Assembly: GCA_009667805.1 (NCBI GenBank)
Contig: CM019063.1
Coordinates: forward strand, 410,044,626 to 410,108,625
Reading direction: 5' to 3'
DNA length: 64,000 nt
From: Leptobrachium leishanense
Taxonomy: Eukaryota > Chordata > Amphibia > Anura > Megophryidae
The translations under genes were made by a program, and so were the position numbers. This document shows positions 43,201 through 54,415 of this stretch, piece by piece. Each line of letters begins with the position of its first letter. Position 1 is the stretch's first letter. The notes under the pieces are model-generated. The model did no database searches, was not told where the DNA came from, and was given only the letters and a program-made list of their open reading frames with translations.

Positions 43201-43857
43201 CGATAACGCGTCCACAGGTTGGGGGGGGCGCACAATTCTTGGCTGGCCCCGGGGGCTGACAACCCACGCTACGCCACTGAGTTGCTGTACTATATCTCAC
43301 TTCAGTGTCAGTCTGTTTTGCAGCAAAGATGATTTTCTTTTTGAGACCCATTACTCGATACAAGAACTGTTGAGGCATCTCATTCTCATTTTGTTTTTCA
43401 CACATTAATTCCTGGAATAACTCTGTGCTATTTTTGTCTCCTAAATGCGACCGAAGAAACCCTTTGAGTTCCTCAACCGTTATGTCTTCTTTATTCACCA
43501 ACTTGTCCTTGAAACTGCCTGCTTTTATTATCCGTAGTGTCCTCCTGACCAGGGGCGTACCTAGAACATTTGGCACCCGGGCCGGATCCTATATTTGGCA
43601 CCCCCCACTTTAAAATGTAAAAAAAAATAATTTAAATCAGGCACACTTTTTTAATGTTTTCAAAAATATTTTTAGTTCTAGCAATCTGGCAGGACATGAT
43701 GTATACATATAATAATGATATATTATGACTCTGCCGATGGTGGATCATGTGTCCTCTCTGCTGTGCAATAAGAGGCGAGTGTAGACTTTTTTTGAATAAT
43801 TGTTATTTTTAAGTGATTTTGCAAACTCACAACATATCAATCCTCATGCTATGAACA

Positions 43858-44200
43858 AAAGTACACATGTGGCTTGTTTTGTTGATGGGAGTTGTGTGTG
43901 TGTTGGGGTGGCTTGTTTTGTGTGATAGGAGTTGTGTATTGGTGGCTGGGTTGTGTGTTGGTGGCTGGTGTGTGATGGGGTTGTGGGTTGGTTTTGTGTG
44001 ATGGAGTTGTATGGGTGGCTGGTTTTGTGTGATGGGAGTTGTGTGTGGGTGGCTGGTTTTGTGTGGTGGGAGTTATGTGTGTGAGTGGCTGGTTTGTGTG
44101 TTGGAAGTTGTGTGTGTGTGCTGGGTGGCTGGTTTTGTGGATTGGAGTTGTGTGTGTGTGCTGGGTGGCTGGTTTTGTGTATTGAAGTTGCTGAGCAGAG
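43858..44200. repeat. TG-rich tandem array (~25-40 bp unit)
   Basis: Units of the form 'ggtggctggttttgtgtga' with 'tgggagttgtgtgtg' repeat ~10 times with length variation. The minus-strand ORF of Pro/Thr/His repeats it creates is spurious. Confidence 0.85.
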
Positions 44201-44779
44201 AATGGGTGTGTGTTTTGCAGGTATAAGAAGCTGCTATGGTATTTTTTCTTCACTTTTCCAGTTTTTTAAGACTCCCTCTTCCCTGTCCCTGTTTACCCTG
44301 GGCTGCCTATTCACTGGTGATGCAGCGAATGCAGCCTGGCCCCATCTATGCAGGACCTCACCAAGAGCCGTGCAGCTCAATGACAAATTTCTGATCACTG
44401 CAGTGCTGGTTAAGGAAAGTTCAACTTTAAACAGCAGTAAGCAGACAGGGCTTCATATTCTGCTGATAACCCCCCCCCCCTTTACCTGTCATTTTCTGTC
44501 ATCTTCTCTCTCTGCACACAAATCACATCCCGCTCCCGTCTCCTAGAGCTGCTGCGGGGCAGGGGAGGAGCTATGGAGGCAGGAGAGGGGGATTTTTATT
44601 CTATTCTATTTTATTCCTAATGGAAACGCCCAGCTCCGCTGCTCGTTGTTTGAGAACACAGCTCAAAGCTGACACACAGTGACAGTGGCACCTCCTAGTA
44701 CCCCCTAATGACACACCAATAATCACTGGTACCTGGGGTGACCCGCCCCCCGCCACTCCCCTAAGTACACCTCTGCTTA

Positions 44780-45391
44780 CACAAATTTTGGCGAACTGCC
44801 AGCAAGTACGTTGCTGTTCGAAGGCAGTGCAAATCCCCTTAGAGAAGTAATGGTTAATCTATTCAGAGAACACCAAACAGCAGAGAAATGTCAGTGAAAT
44901 GCCCTGATGTTTGGTGGTTTCAATCAGCAGGTTTATTCAGGTGATCCCCATAGGTTTCAATGTTACAAATATTCCCATTTTTTTATGCAATATCTAATAA
45001 ACCATTTATTATTTTAATCTGCAGTAAAAAGTCTTTATTTATTGATATTATTTTTTTTTAGTACCTTTTAGTCGTTTTTCAGAATTTTTGTCGGCAAAAT
45101 TTTTCCCCCTTTTTTTTTATAGCGGTTTTTCTTTCTTCTGTAACAGAACTTTTTATTATCAATCATAGGATCTTATATGTAAATTCCAGACATTTTCGTT
45201 CAGTAGTTTTTTTGAAAACAGCAGGCCACCGGTTTGCGGTGGCGGCATTCAGCGGCCGACTCCCTGCACTTTGGGGACCCTGCGGTGAATGGTGAATTCA
45301 CTGCAGGGTGGGGAAATTTTATTCCCCGACGTGCAGGGAATAACAGAACACCAAAATGTTGGCGTCATTTTGGTGCTCTGTGAGTAACCCC
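44780..45391. mobile_element. GGGTTATTCA-family element nested in the 43550 element
   Basis: It has the blocks 'ccataggtttcaatgtta', 'ctaataaaccatttatta', 'ctgcagtaaaaagtc', 'ctgtaacagaactttttatt', 'ctgcggtgaatggtgaattc' in the order seen at 1-899 and ends 'gtgagtaacccc'. The left end begins inside the family's hairpin section, so it may be truncated there. Confidence 0.65.
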
Positions 45392-45447
45392 TTCAGTGGT
45401 GAGGTTTTTTGCTGCCCCCTGGAAAGTGCCAGCCTAGGCCTTGTCTA

Positions 45448-45520
45448 CCCAGGACATACTTGAAAATTAGTGAAATCTCAATGTATCCTTCCTGGTAAAA
45501 TACTTTGCTAAAGTAAAAAA
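45448..45520 (+). repeat. LINE 3' tail remnant
   Basis: 'cccaggacatacttgaaaa', 'atgtatccttcctggtaa' match the tail of the 23385 LINE. No coding part remains. Confidence 0.7.
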
Positions 45521-46390
45521 AATATATATATTTTTTTTTCGTGTCACCCTAGGGGGTGGTGCCACTCGGTGCGGGCCACCCCCTGCCCCCCCTAGGTACG
45601 CCCCTGACTATGTCAGCATCACTATAATTTTGTTTGATTCCATCTTCAATTTGCCTGCATACACTGGTGTATGTGATGTCAGATGTGTAGTGGCATATTT
45701 GTCCTCCTTGTATCTTGAAATCTCGACACTGGAGGTAGGAGAGGTCCCTTAGGGAGACTACCTTCTCTGTTGGTAACTGCATGGAATGTTCAGGGTGGTT
45801 GCTAAACTGTGTGTTATCACTGTTGGGTGTTTGTTGTGATAGTCTGGTCAAACTTCGAATTTTGTGAAGATGTTGCACTAGACCCTTTGTTAACAACTGC
45901 GGTAGAAGAAGCAGCATGAGCAGTGTCATCATTCTGTTGAAGAACAGGTGTAGCCGTAGTATGAACATGCTCAACAGAGTCAACAATGTCTTTCAAATTC
46001 AAAAGTTCAGCCATACCTCTATCCTCTGCTTCTTGTAATTCTGTATTGTATATGAAGGCATTGATATATTAAAACCAGTCCTCTTGCTCTCCAGCATCTA
46101 ATTTGGAAAGGTCCCTCCCTGTCTGCTACTGAAAAAATGCTCTGGGCGATCTGAAATAGTTCATCAGCAGACAAGGTGAGAAGCTTTTTTCTGATGTTCC
46201 ACACCCCGCTCTTCCGTTCTTTATCCGCCATGATGACCCTTTTCACAATCCCTCATGTCACTGTCTCCAGCCAGCCAGGACACTCTTCTCACAAATTACC
46301 TTTCTGGATCACAGCCGTTGTATTCATACTCTGTTGGTCACGAAGATCATAATTTTGAGGACCGCCACCGCGAAATCAATCAAGCGCCAA

Positions 46391-46409
46391 TCCCGGACGA
46401 GTCCCCAAG
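46391..46409 (-). promoter_or_regulatory. Primer binding site of Ty3-2, tRNA-Pro type
   Basis: The minus strand just inside the 5' LTR reads TTGGGGACTCGTCCGGGAT, a one-mismatch version of the common tRNA-Pro primer site, about 4 nt from the LTR edge. Confidence 0.75.
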
Positions 46410-46413
46410 AATC

Positions 46414-47935
46414 TGTTGCAGACCCCATTCAGAAGGCCAGAAAACAGATGTAAATACCTGTAAAAACAGGAAAAGAAAGGAGAGAGACAATATGGATGCT
46501 TTCTCTACAGCAGCCTCATGGTTATGTTTATTACATGTATATTGTTTTCATTTGGTTTTTTAAAACAATACAATTTTCATTCTAAATGACCAAGTAACAT
46601 GTCATCTTAATTTTCACTATTTATCTAACTTTTCATGTGAATCAGTCTCACAAACTTTACATCCTTATATATGCAACATGCTTTAGCGATTCCTTTTCCT
46701 TCTGCACATAAGGGGATGTCATACATGCCAAGACATATAACAATTTCTCTAATAGAAGTTAATAATGCAACTGAGATTATCTGCATAAAAAGTATGTTTA
46801 AATATACATAACTGACACTGCATCAGAAAATACTGATATTACCTTTACACATGCAGGGTTATTCAAAGAGATCCGAATGGCTCCCGAAGGTAACCGAATG
46901 CTGAAAATCAGCGTTCGGTTACCTATTTTGACCATTCGGCTATCCAGAGAGCAGGCAATTCGCCAAATCCTGGCGAATTGCCTGCACATACGGTGCCTGT
47001 TCGGAGCCTGTTCGAGGGCAGTGAATCCCCATAGAGAAACAATGCTTCGGCTATTGAGAGAGCAAAACCCAGCAGTGAAAAGTTGCCGAATTGCCCTGCC
47101 ATTCGGTGGTTTCATGCGGCAGATTTATTCAGGCGAATCCCATAGGCTTCAATGTTAAAAATATTCCAATAATCCAATATCTAATAAACCGTTGATTATA
47201 ATATTCTGCAGTTAAAGAGTCTCTTTATTTATAGATTTTTAAGGATATTTTAAGCATTTTTTGGGTTTTATTTTCTTTAAAAAAAATCTGATTTTTTTTT
47301 AACTTTACTTATTTTTTCTGTAACAGCCCTTTTTATTTTCATTCATTGGACCTCGTGTGTAAATTTCAGACATTTTTGCTCAGTAGTTTCTTTGCAAACA
47401 GCGTTTCACTTTTCAAACATTCAAGCAAACTGTTTTTTTAATTTATTTACTCCATTCGTCTGCGGTGTCAGCTTTTTCCGGCGACTGCACTGTGTGTGAT
47501 CGGCTCCTGCTCGGGTTTTTCCAACGTTTTCGGTGAGTTACTCCAGATGTTTTTGCGGGTTAAGATGTGCGTTCGCCCTCGTTTTGTGGTGAATTTTTGG
47601 CGGGTTTGCGGCGACTTTTCCCTGCATTTCGGCAGCCCTGTGGTGCTTGCTGAATACACCGCAGGGTGGCCGAAATGGGATCACCAAATCGTACCGAATT
47701 GAAGAGAACGAAAAGTCACCGAACGTGCGGTGGCTTTTCGATTCTCTTTGAATAACCCTAATGGTCTTTACAGCGATATTAAAACAAATCACTATTGTGT
47801 TTCTTAGACAAACGTATCTAACTGCACCGTGTCTGCGTGAGAGCTTTATAATCTGAATATTAATTAGCTTAATCTAAACATTAAACATAAATCTATCATT
47901 TAACCCCACTAAATACTGCATTACTACATTTATTA
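46414..47935 (-). repeat. 5' LTR of Ty3-2, interrupted by a 907-bp element
   Basis: Starts TGTTGCAGACCCC and matches the 35108 LTR across 46414-46853 and 47764-47935. The interruption is the TIR element at 46854-47760. The outer end is approximate. A further short LTR-like piece occurs at about 48068-48140. Confidence 0.72.
46854..47760. mobile_element. GGGTTATTCA-TIR element, complete, with empty site known
   Basis: 907 bp from CAGGGTTATTCAAAGAGA to 'ctctttgaataaccct', with ATG on both sides (46851-46853, 47761-47763). The partner LTR reads straight through at 35740 ('tttacacatggtcttta'), so the insertion and its 3-bp duplication are directly visible. The first ~150 bp hold a hairpin 'ggcaattcgcc...ggcgaattgcc'. 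Internal blocks match the other family members. ORFs inside (up to 105 codons) are not recognisable. Confidence 0.92.
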
Positions 47936-48489
47936 AAGAGTGACTGGAGCCTGCAACCTAGTGATTATCATCAGAATACCTTATTTTCTCCTATCTGACT
48001 TCCTGCACAGTCAATAAAGTTGTATATAACATTTTAAATGTTTTTGGGAGTTATTTACCACTTTAGGCTTACCTGTAAAAACAGGAAAGAAAGGAGAGGG
48101 ACAATATGGATGCTTTCTCTACAGCAGTCTCATGGTTATGAGGTGAAAGCATTGCCACACCCATAATCTCCCACAATCCTTCAGGATCATCAGACCCTGT
48201 GTTACACAATAAGAGTCCCCTGTTTCTGAAGCAGAGAGCTGCATCACAATAAGTGTCCCCTGTTTATAGCTGCATTCTCATAGTAACTAATTACATTAAA
48301 CCATGTAAACCACATAGCACACATCTTTCAATGTCACTATTAAACATGAAAATGACATACTTAATACAATTGTGCACATACATCCTATGTGTCAAAAAAG
48401 CAGCCAGTGTCATTATGTCATTGATATTTATTTTTATTTGCATAGCAATAATATATTCAGTTCTTCTGGGTATATCAGGCATTATGCTC
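47936..48489. other. Spacer with a short Ty3-2 LTR-like fragment
   Basis: 48068-48140 repeats 'cctgtaaaaacaggaaag' and 'tatggatgctttctctac' from the Ty3-2 LTR, then diverges. Otherwise nothing recognised. Confidence 0.5.
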
Positions 48490-48839
48490 TCCACAATTAG
48501 GGATGAGCTGTTCGGTTCGATCTGTTCGGAGTTCGCATCGAACATCGGCTGTTCGCCGAACTCCGAACATTTCCACGTGTTTGGTTCGAGTTCGCCCACA
48601 ATGCACCACAAAGGACCACAATGCACTTTTCCACTGGCCTGAAGCTTGTAATTGGCTACAGCCTTGCACCTGACCACAGGTCAGATGCAAGACAGGTGCA
48701 AGACTATGCCAATCATGGCTCAGAGTCCTGATTGGGCAAATTTTGCCCAATCATGGGCTCACAGAGCTAAGTCCCCAAGCACACTATATAAGGCTTCACA
48801 CAGCCCCAGCACGTGTTTTTTGAGAGGAGATTGTTCTGT

Positions 48840-49480
48840 TAGTGTGTCTTCTCAGTGCCAGCAGCTACTGGGGGGGTCTCACTTCTACAAGATATCTGGG
48901 AATTGTTGTAATCTGTGTGTTCTCACTGCCAGCTGCTATTGGGGGGGGGTCTCACTTCTACAAGATATCTGGGAATTGTTGTAATCTATTTGCTCTCACT
49001 GCCAGCAGCTATTGGGGGGGGGCATCTCTCTACAACAATTCCCAGATATCTTGTAGAAATCTGTGTGTTCTCACTGCCAGCAGCTATTGGGGGATCTCAC
49101 TTCTATCAGATATCTGGGAATTGTAATCTGTGTCTTGTCACTGCCACCCATCAGGGGGTCTCACTGATTTATAGGAGGTTCCTGGGAATTGTAATTTGTG
49201 TCTTGTCACTGCCACCCATCACGGGGTCTCACTGATTTATAGGAGGTTCCTGGGAATTGTAATTTGTGTCTTGTCACTGACACCCATCAGGGGGTCTCAC
49301 TGATTTATAGGAGGTTCCTGGGAATTGTAATTTGTGTCTTGTCACTGCCACCCATCAGGGGGTCTCACAGAATTGTAGCAGATATCTGGGAATTATAACC
49401 TGTGTCTTGTCACAGCCACCCATCAGGGGGTCTCACTGATTTATAGGTGGTTTCTGGGAATTTTAATTTGTGTCTTGTCA
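48840..49480 (+). repeat. Tandem repeats in the hAT leader
   Basis: Two related arrays: ~75-bp units around 'actgccagcagctattggg' and 'atatctgggaattgttg' (48850-49130), then ~70-bp units around 'ccacccatcagggggtctca' and 'gaggttcctgggaattg' (49130-49480). They lie between the left terminus and the transposase start. Function unknown. Confidence 0.85.
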
Positions 49481-49636
49481 CTGGCTGCCAGCTATCAGGG
49501 TGTCTCACTGAGTTATACCAGAGTTCTGGAAATCTTTAATCTGGATAACACAGTTGAATCAGAGTTCTGCATATCTCCAATTTTTATAAGAGTTGAATCA
49601 GAGTTCTGTATATCTTTTATCTATATATCTCACACC

Positions 49637-52600
49637 ATGTCAGAAAGAACAAAAGGACAGGCAGACGCTCCCAGACACATATAAGAGGGCAAGCAGCCTC
49701 TGTGTCGGGAGGCTGTGCCTCTGGTCATCGTGGACGTGGTGCATCCTCTGCAGGGGCACGCTTGTCCTTTCTAACTGGTGCTGGCCATCTTAAGCAGCAG
49801 CAACATACAGAGGATTTGGTGCATTGGCTAACCAGGCCATCCTCATCCTCTGAGTACTCTGCCAGCCAGGCTTGTAGTGGTTTACAGTCCACCTCAGCTG
49901 CCAAAACATCTAATGCAGCCTCCATGTCCATAGCTACTCCTGCCGTAGCCTCGCTATCACACACGGAGGAGTCAGCTGAATTGTTTGACTACAGTGACAG
50001 TGACGTGCTGCTTGAGGATGTGCAGCCAGCAACTCCAGTGCTCTGATTCAAACTCTGAGGTTGAGGAAGGGAGTATAATCAGCCTAGAGGGAGGGGGTGC
50101 CAGTGACACACGAAGAACTGACACTCCTGTTCCCCCAGCAGCTGCAGCTTATTGCGAGGTTGGCTCCAGTGACGAAGAGATAGGGGGTGATGACGATGAT
50201 GAGGTCACTGACTCCACCTGGGTGCCTGATCGAACAGAGGAGTCAAGGGAGGAGGAGGAGGCACAACAAAAACGAGGCAGAATGTCCTCTATGACCAACC
50301 GTAGCCAGTCCAAGGCATCAGAAGTCACAGCTGCTCAGGTGCAGAGTGCTGTTGTCTCAAAGCACATGTACAGAAAGTCTGCTGTCTGGGAGTTCTTTAA
50401 GAAATGTGCAGCACACCGCACCATTGCTATTTGTAATCTATGTCAGATGAGGATCAAGCGTGGGAAAGACATCCCACACTTGGGTACCACGTGCTTGAGG
50501 CAACATATGACCACCTGCCACACATCCCATTGGCTCAACACTTTGCATACGTCCTCCTCCTCCTTATCTGTCTCTACCCCCACTAAATGTCCTGCGATGT
50601 CATTGCCTACAACCTCCACTGACAGGGATGATGCTACAGTAATGGGTGTACCAGGTCCTTCCTCAGAATGTGACAGCATCCCATCAGCTGAAGATTTACG
50701 CAGTCAGATTACGTTGCCCCAGCTACTGCAGCGTAAGAAAAAATATAGTCCCAACCATCCCCAAGCACAGCATCTAAATACCAGCTTAGCAAAATTACTC
50801 GCATTACAGCTGCTGCCTTTCCAGCTGGTGGACTCTGTTTCCTTCCGTGAATTTGCTGAATGTGCTGTACCACAGTGGCAGGTTCCAAAACGCCATTTCT
50901 TTTCACGGAAAGGCCATTCCAGTACTATACCAGCACGTGGAAGACAATGTTATAGAGTCATTGGGAAAGGCAGTCAGCAGCAAGGTGCACATAACTTTAG
51001 ACACGTGGTCCAGCAAGCATGGACAGGGCATTACATTTCCTTCATGGCACACTGGGTAACTCTGATTGCAGCTGGGAAGGATCCAGGAAAGGGATCTGTA
51101 CTGGAGCTTGTTCATCCTCCACGCCTCCAGAAAGCTGCTTGTAGGAGGTCTGTCTGCTCCACCACCTCTTCCTTCTCCTCCTTCTCTGTCTCTGGCGAAG
51201 TGGCAGTTAAACCAACGCGTGGCATCGGCTACACAATGGCTCAAGCAAAAAGATGCCATACTGTGCTTGAGCTGGTTTGTTTAGGGGGCAGAAGCCACAC
51301 CGGACCAGAAATTCTGTCAGCTCTGCAGGGGCAGGTGCAGAGATGGTTAACACCACTCCAGCTTCAGCTGGGAATGGTCGTCTGTGATAATGGCAGCAAC
51401 CTTCTCTCCACCCTACGCCAGGGTAAGTTGACGCATGTACCATGCCTAGCACACGTCCTAAATCTGGTGGTACAGTATTTCCTAACCTGGTACCCAGGGA
51501 TGGCAGAGCTTCTCAGCCAGGCCAAAAAAGTCTGCAGCCACTTCAGACGGTCATTCCCAGCAAGTGATCGCCTGGCAGAAATTCAAAGAGAATTCCACCT
51601 TCCCACAAACCATCTGATCTGTGACATGCCCACCAGGTGGAACTCAACATTAGCAATGCTGCAGCGTCTGCACAAGCAGCAGAGGGCCATCAACGAATAC
51701 CTGTGTGAGTATGGCACAAGAACAGGTTCAGGTCAACTTGTTTTTTTTTTTACCCCCACAGTGGCTGATGATCAAGAATGCATGCACTGTACTGTCACCA
51801 TTTGAGGAGGCAATGAGAATGGTGAGCAGGGACAGTGCATGCATCAGTGACACAATTCCTTTAGTGTTCCTGCTGGAGCGCACTCTGTGGGGAATTATAG
51901 ATGTGGCGCTAGAGGCAGAGCAGCAGGAGGAAGAGGAGACCTTCCCTAGCTCTCAAGGCCCCAGTCTTTACGCAGACAGCATTCCTGCGGGTCCTCAGAT
52001 CAGACAAGAGGAGGATGAGGAGGAGGAGGAATATTTAAGTAGTGGGGGCATTGAAGGTGGGGATTCCTCAAGGGAGGGTTTTGTGTGCCCAGAAACAGAA
52101 GGGCTTGTGCGTGGCTGGGAGGAGGAAGTGCACGATACGGTCATCCTCATTGACCAGGAAGACTCGTCAGCTAATGCCACCTCCAACCTACGCTGCATGG
52201 GCTCCCTAATGATGCAAAGCCTGCTAAAGGACCCCAGGATTCGTGCTATCAAGGAGAGGGATCATTACTGCTTGGCAAGCCTTCTTGATCCACGATACAA
52301 GGGTAAAGTTGCAGAGCTCATCCTGCCCGCACAGAGGGAGGACAGGATGAAACAACTTGAGTACGCTCTAAAGCGACACTTGTGTAACACCTTTCCAGGC
52401 ACTGGTATGTTACCAAGTGATGACACAGGTGCTTCTGAGGCTGCGGATGATCAGAGGAAGAGCGGTGAAGGCCATGGCCGCTTGACTGATGCTTTTTTAA
52501 ATTTCTTTAGTTCACGACGCCCAGGGACGTCAAATGTAGGCACCCATTGCCAGCGTCTTCACCATATGGTGCAGGACTACCTAGGGGCAAGGGCAGACCT

Positions 52601-52865
52601 GGATATCTTTACAGCAGATGATCCACTGGCTTACTGGGTGTTGAGATTGGAGCACTGGCCAGAACTTAGTCAATATACTATGCAGCTACTAGGTTGCCCT
52701 TCATCCAGCGTGCTTTCTGAAAGGACGTTCAGTGCTGCTGGAGGTTTTGTCACAGACAAAAGAGTGCGTCTGTCCACTGACTCTGTAGACCGGCTGACAT
52801 TTATAGAAATGAATCAGTCCTGGATCAGCAGCTATCAATCCCCTGATGCTGACGTAACTGAATAG
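49637..52865 (+). pseudogene. hAT transposase with BED zinc finger, frameshifted
   Basis: This would be the enzyme that mobilises the family. An N-terminal Ser-rich region ('MSGGCASGHRGRGASSAGAR', 'ESAELFDYSDSDVLLED') is in one frame; after a shift near 50040 an acidic segment and a BED finger follow at ~50370-50530 ('SAVWEFFKKC', CNLCQ, 'LRQHMTTCH'). The first catalytic Asp (HITLDTWSS, ~51000) lies in another frame between ~50910 and ~51035. The second Asp (VVCDNGSNLL, ~51385) and the CLAHVLNLVVQ motif follow. A shift in an 11-T run (51741-51751) leads to the last frame, 51705-52865, with the C-terminal dimerisation region ('SSSVLSERTFSAAGG', 'RLSTDSVDRLTFIEMN'). At least five frame breaks, so inactive. 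Domain order fits hAT/ZBED transposases. Confidence 0.92.
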
Positions 52866-52889
52866 ATCGGGGATCTCTTCTGCATTACC

Positions 52890-53960
52890 AAAACCTCCAC
52901 CCCTGCACTCTTCCACAATACCTCAGAGGGGTTACATTATGAAGGCACTAGCTGGCACCAAAGGCCTAATATTTGGGTGCACTGCCACTGACGTCTATAC
53001 CAGATTAATTTTGCTAGCAAAATACTTGGTTGTGTAGGGAGAGGTATTAGCAGTAGGAAAAGGAAAGTGCTCATGCCACTGTACAGGGCACTGGTGAGAC
53101 CTCACTTGGAGTACTGTGTGCAGTACTGGAGACCGTATCTCCAGAAGGATATCGACATCTTAGAGAGAGTTCAGAGAAGGGCTACTAAAATGGTGTACGG
53201 CTTGAAGGAGAAAAGTTACCAGGAAAGGCTTAATGATCTTAACATGTATAGCTTGGAAAAAAGACGAGACAGAGGAGATATGATAGAAACATTTAAATAC
53301 GTAAAGGGAATCCACAAGGTAGAGGAAGGGAGTATATTTAAACGGAAACAAAGTAGCAAAACAAGAGGACATAGTCTTAGATTAGAGGGGCAAAGGTTTA
53401 AAAGTAACATCAGGAAGCATTATTTTACTGAGAGGGTGGTGGATACATGGAACAGCCTTCCAGTTGAAGTGGTAGTGGCCAAAACAGTGATTGAATTTAA
53501 GCAGGCATGGGATAGGCATAAGGCTATCCTAAACAGAAGATAACTCCAGTTCAAGTATCCATGTAATTAGGCAGACTAGATGAGCCGAAAGGTTCCTATC
53601 TGCCGACACTTTCTATGTTTCCATGTTTCTATATCATTTTAATATTGGACAGCAGGGTCCAACGCTACACTCTTCCACAATACCACAGAGGGGTTACTTA
53701 CGGTGTGAAGGCACTTGCTGCCACCAAAGGCACAATATTTGGGTGCAATGCCACTGACGCCTATACCAGATTCATATCATTTTAATATTGGACCGCAGGG
53801 TCCAACCCTGCACTCTTCCACAATACCACAGAGGGGTCACGGTGTGACGGCACTGTTGCCGACACTAAAGGCCCAATTTTAAAGCACCTATTGTTACTTT
53901 CATCCAAAGCCTGCATAAGTTTCACCATAATTTAGCCAAAAAATCACTAAACTTGTTCTG
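52890..53960 (+). repeat. Direct repeats in the hAT 3' region
   Basis: Units containing 'cactcttccacaatacc', 'agaggggttac', 'gtgaaggcacttgctg' and 'tatcattttaatattgga' repeat about three times (52900-53006, 53640-53780, 53781-53890). The same repeats occur at about 34180-34420 in the transposase-less relative. The nested LINE lies within the first interval. Confidence 0.82.
53007..53630 (+). mobile_element. CR1-type LINE 3' fragment nested in the hAT element
   Basis: About 620 bp, the plus-strand twin of 39366-39987. It encodes the same RT C-terminal segment; the ORF 53067-53543 differs from the other copy at about three residues of 158. It ends 'ctatgtttccatgtttcta'. It interrupts a hAT direct-repeat unit between 'tataccagatt' and 'atcattttaatattgg', which are contiguous at 34310 and 53765. 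No long target duplication is visible. Confidence 0.88.
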
Positions 53961-54415
53961 TGTGTCCTAAAATGTCTCCTCTTTTCATACAGGCTGCCGC
54001 CCTAAGCAGTTGTTTATGAATAGATTAAAGGAAAACCATTTACCGCCATTTGAAATATCATTTTTTTTGTTTTTAAATGTTTCTATACATCCTACAAATC
54101 CGCCACTTCACGGGCCTCCTAGGCACAATATTTGAAGGAATATTTCGTTTTTATTCTTAACTTTTATTTCATGGAAAACTCACTGCTCCTTTAAAAGCGT
54201 TTTTTAAAAAACTTTTTGTCCTTGTTTGCTGTCCCCCAGGGCACTACCCGGACCCCCATACACCTTTTATGGCAAATATCTTGCATATATGCCCTCTTGG
54301 AGGGCACTCTAAAAATCGAACTTTCGAGTCCCATTGACTTGTATTGAGTTTTGAAATTGTTTGAGTTCGAATGCGAACCGAACCCGGGGGTGTTCGGCTC
54401 ATCACTATCCACACT

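Larger units (their letters stand above)
41591..43279. mobile_element. Minisatellite/hairpin hAT-type element T2
   Basis: 1,689 bp with perfect 17-bp inverted ends CAGTGGCGTAGCGTGGG and perfect 8-bp duplications agttgctg (41583-41590 and 43280-43287). Internal order: G-rich subterminal part, a ~235-bp near-perfect palindrome (41757-41991), a tandem array of ~1.2 kb (41992-43200), then the right terminus. No transposase. It interrupts Ty3-2 gag between codons for 'YSTAT' and 'IQDVF'. Confidence 0.95.
43550..45606. mobile_element. TIR element in Ty3-2 gag (CAGGGGCGTACCTAG)
   Basis: 2,057 bp with perfect 15-bp inverted ends CAGGGGCGTACCTAG. Flanks share only AC; no 8-bp duplication is visible, yet the gag frame rejoins if just those two bases are counted once. 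Inside are a TG-rich array (43858-44200), a second, diverged copy of the terminus at ~44757-44774 (complement CAGAGGTGTACTTAG), a GGGTTATTCA-family element (44780-45391) and a LINE tail (45448-45520). No transposase recognised. hAT-like by ends, but the duplication does not fit. Confidence 0.7.
41001..46231 (-). pseudogene. Ty3-2 gag, split by two large insertions
   Basis: A start at 46231 (MADKERKSGVWNIRKKLL) leads into gag. Recognisable stretches are 45607-45780 ('LPTEKVVSLRDLSYLQCRDF', 'SDADIV'), 43280-43549 ('RTLRIIKAGSFKDKLVNK', 'EELKGFLRSHLGDK', 'VRYSTAT') and 41450-41590 ('IQDVFLQTVYQSLGHKYKDI'). The reading frame joins cleanly across both insertion sites once they are ignored. Near 41022-41219 lies a zinc-knuckle-like CFHCGKGHLSRGC, with one residue fewer than usual between Cys2 and His. 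Frameshifts occur elsewhere, so the gene is dead. Confidence 0.82.
35108..47935 (-). mobile_element. Decayed Ty3/gypsy element Ty3-2 with nested insertions
   Basis: Minus-strand order is 5' LTR (46414-47935), primer site, gag, protease, RT, RNase H, integrase, 3' LTR (35108-35905). The coding part is broken by frameshifts, stops and later insertions at 39366-39987, 41591-43279 and 43550-45606; both LTRs carry TIR insertions. Both Ty3 elements have tRNA-Pro-type primer sites, but protein motifs and LTRs differ, so Ty3-2 is a different family. The outer limits are the least certain part. Confidence 0.8.
48498..54407 (+). mobile_element. Autonomous-type hAT element, decayed (TAGGGATGAGC family)
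   Basis: 5,910 bp with ends TAGGGATGAGC and complement TAGTGATGAGC and 8-bp duplications tccacaat/tccacact (48490-48497, 54408-54415; 7 of 8). It contains a repeat-rich leader (48840-49480), a frameshifted hAT transposase (49637-52865), a nested LINE (about 53007-53630), and a 3' region with ~140-bp direct repeats. It is the likely parent type of the transposase-less copy at 32501-35007. Confidence 0.93.

Noticed and set aside
41930..43576. Minus-strand ORFs of 548, 397 and 335 codons with Met-Asp-Leu-Pro-Gln-His or Pro-Ala-His-Gly-Phe repeats
   Set aside because: They run through the 18-bp-unit array of T2 in all frames. The unit length is a multiple of three and lacks stops, so long frames are expected by construction. 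The only real coding part is the Ty3-2 gag piece at one end.
43849..44253. 134-codon Pro/Thr/His-rich ORF
   Set aside because: Antisense of the TG-rich array; low complexity, no start context or domain.
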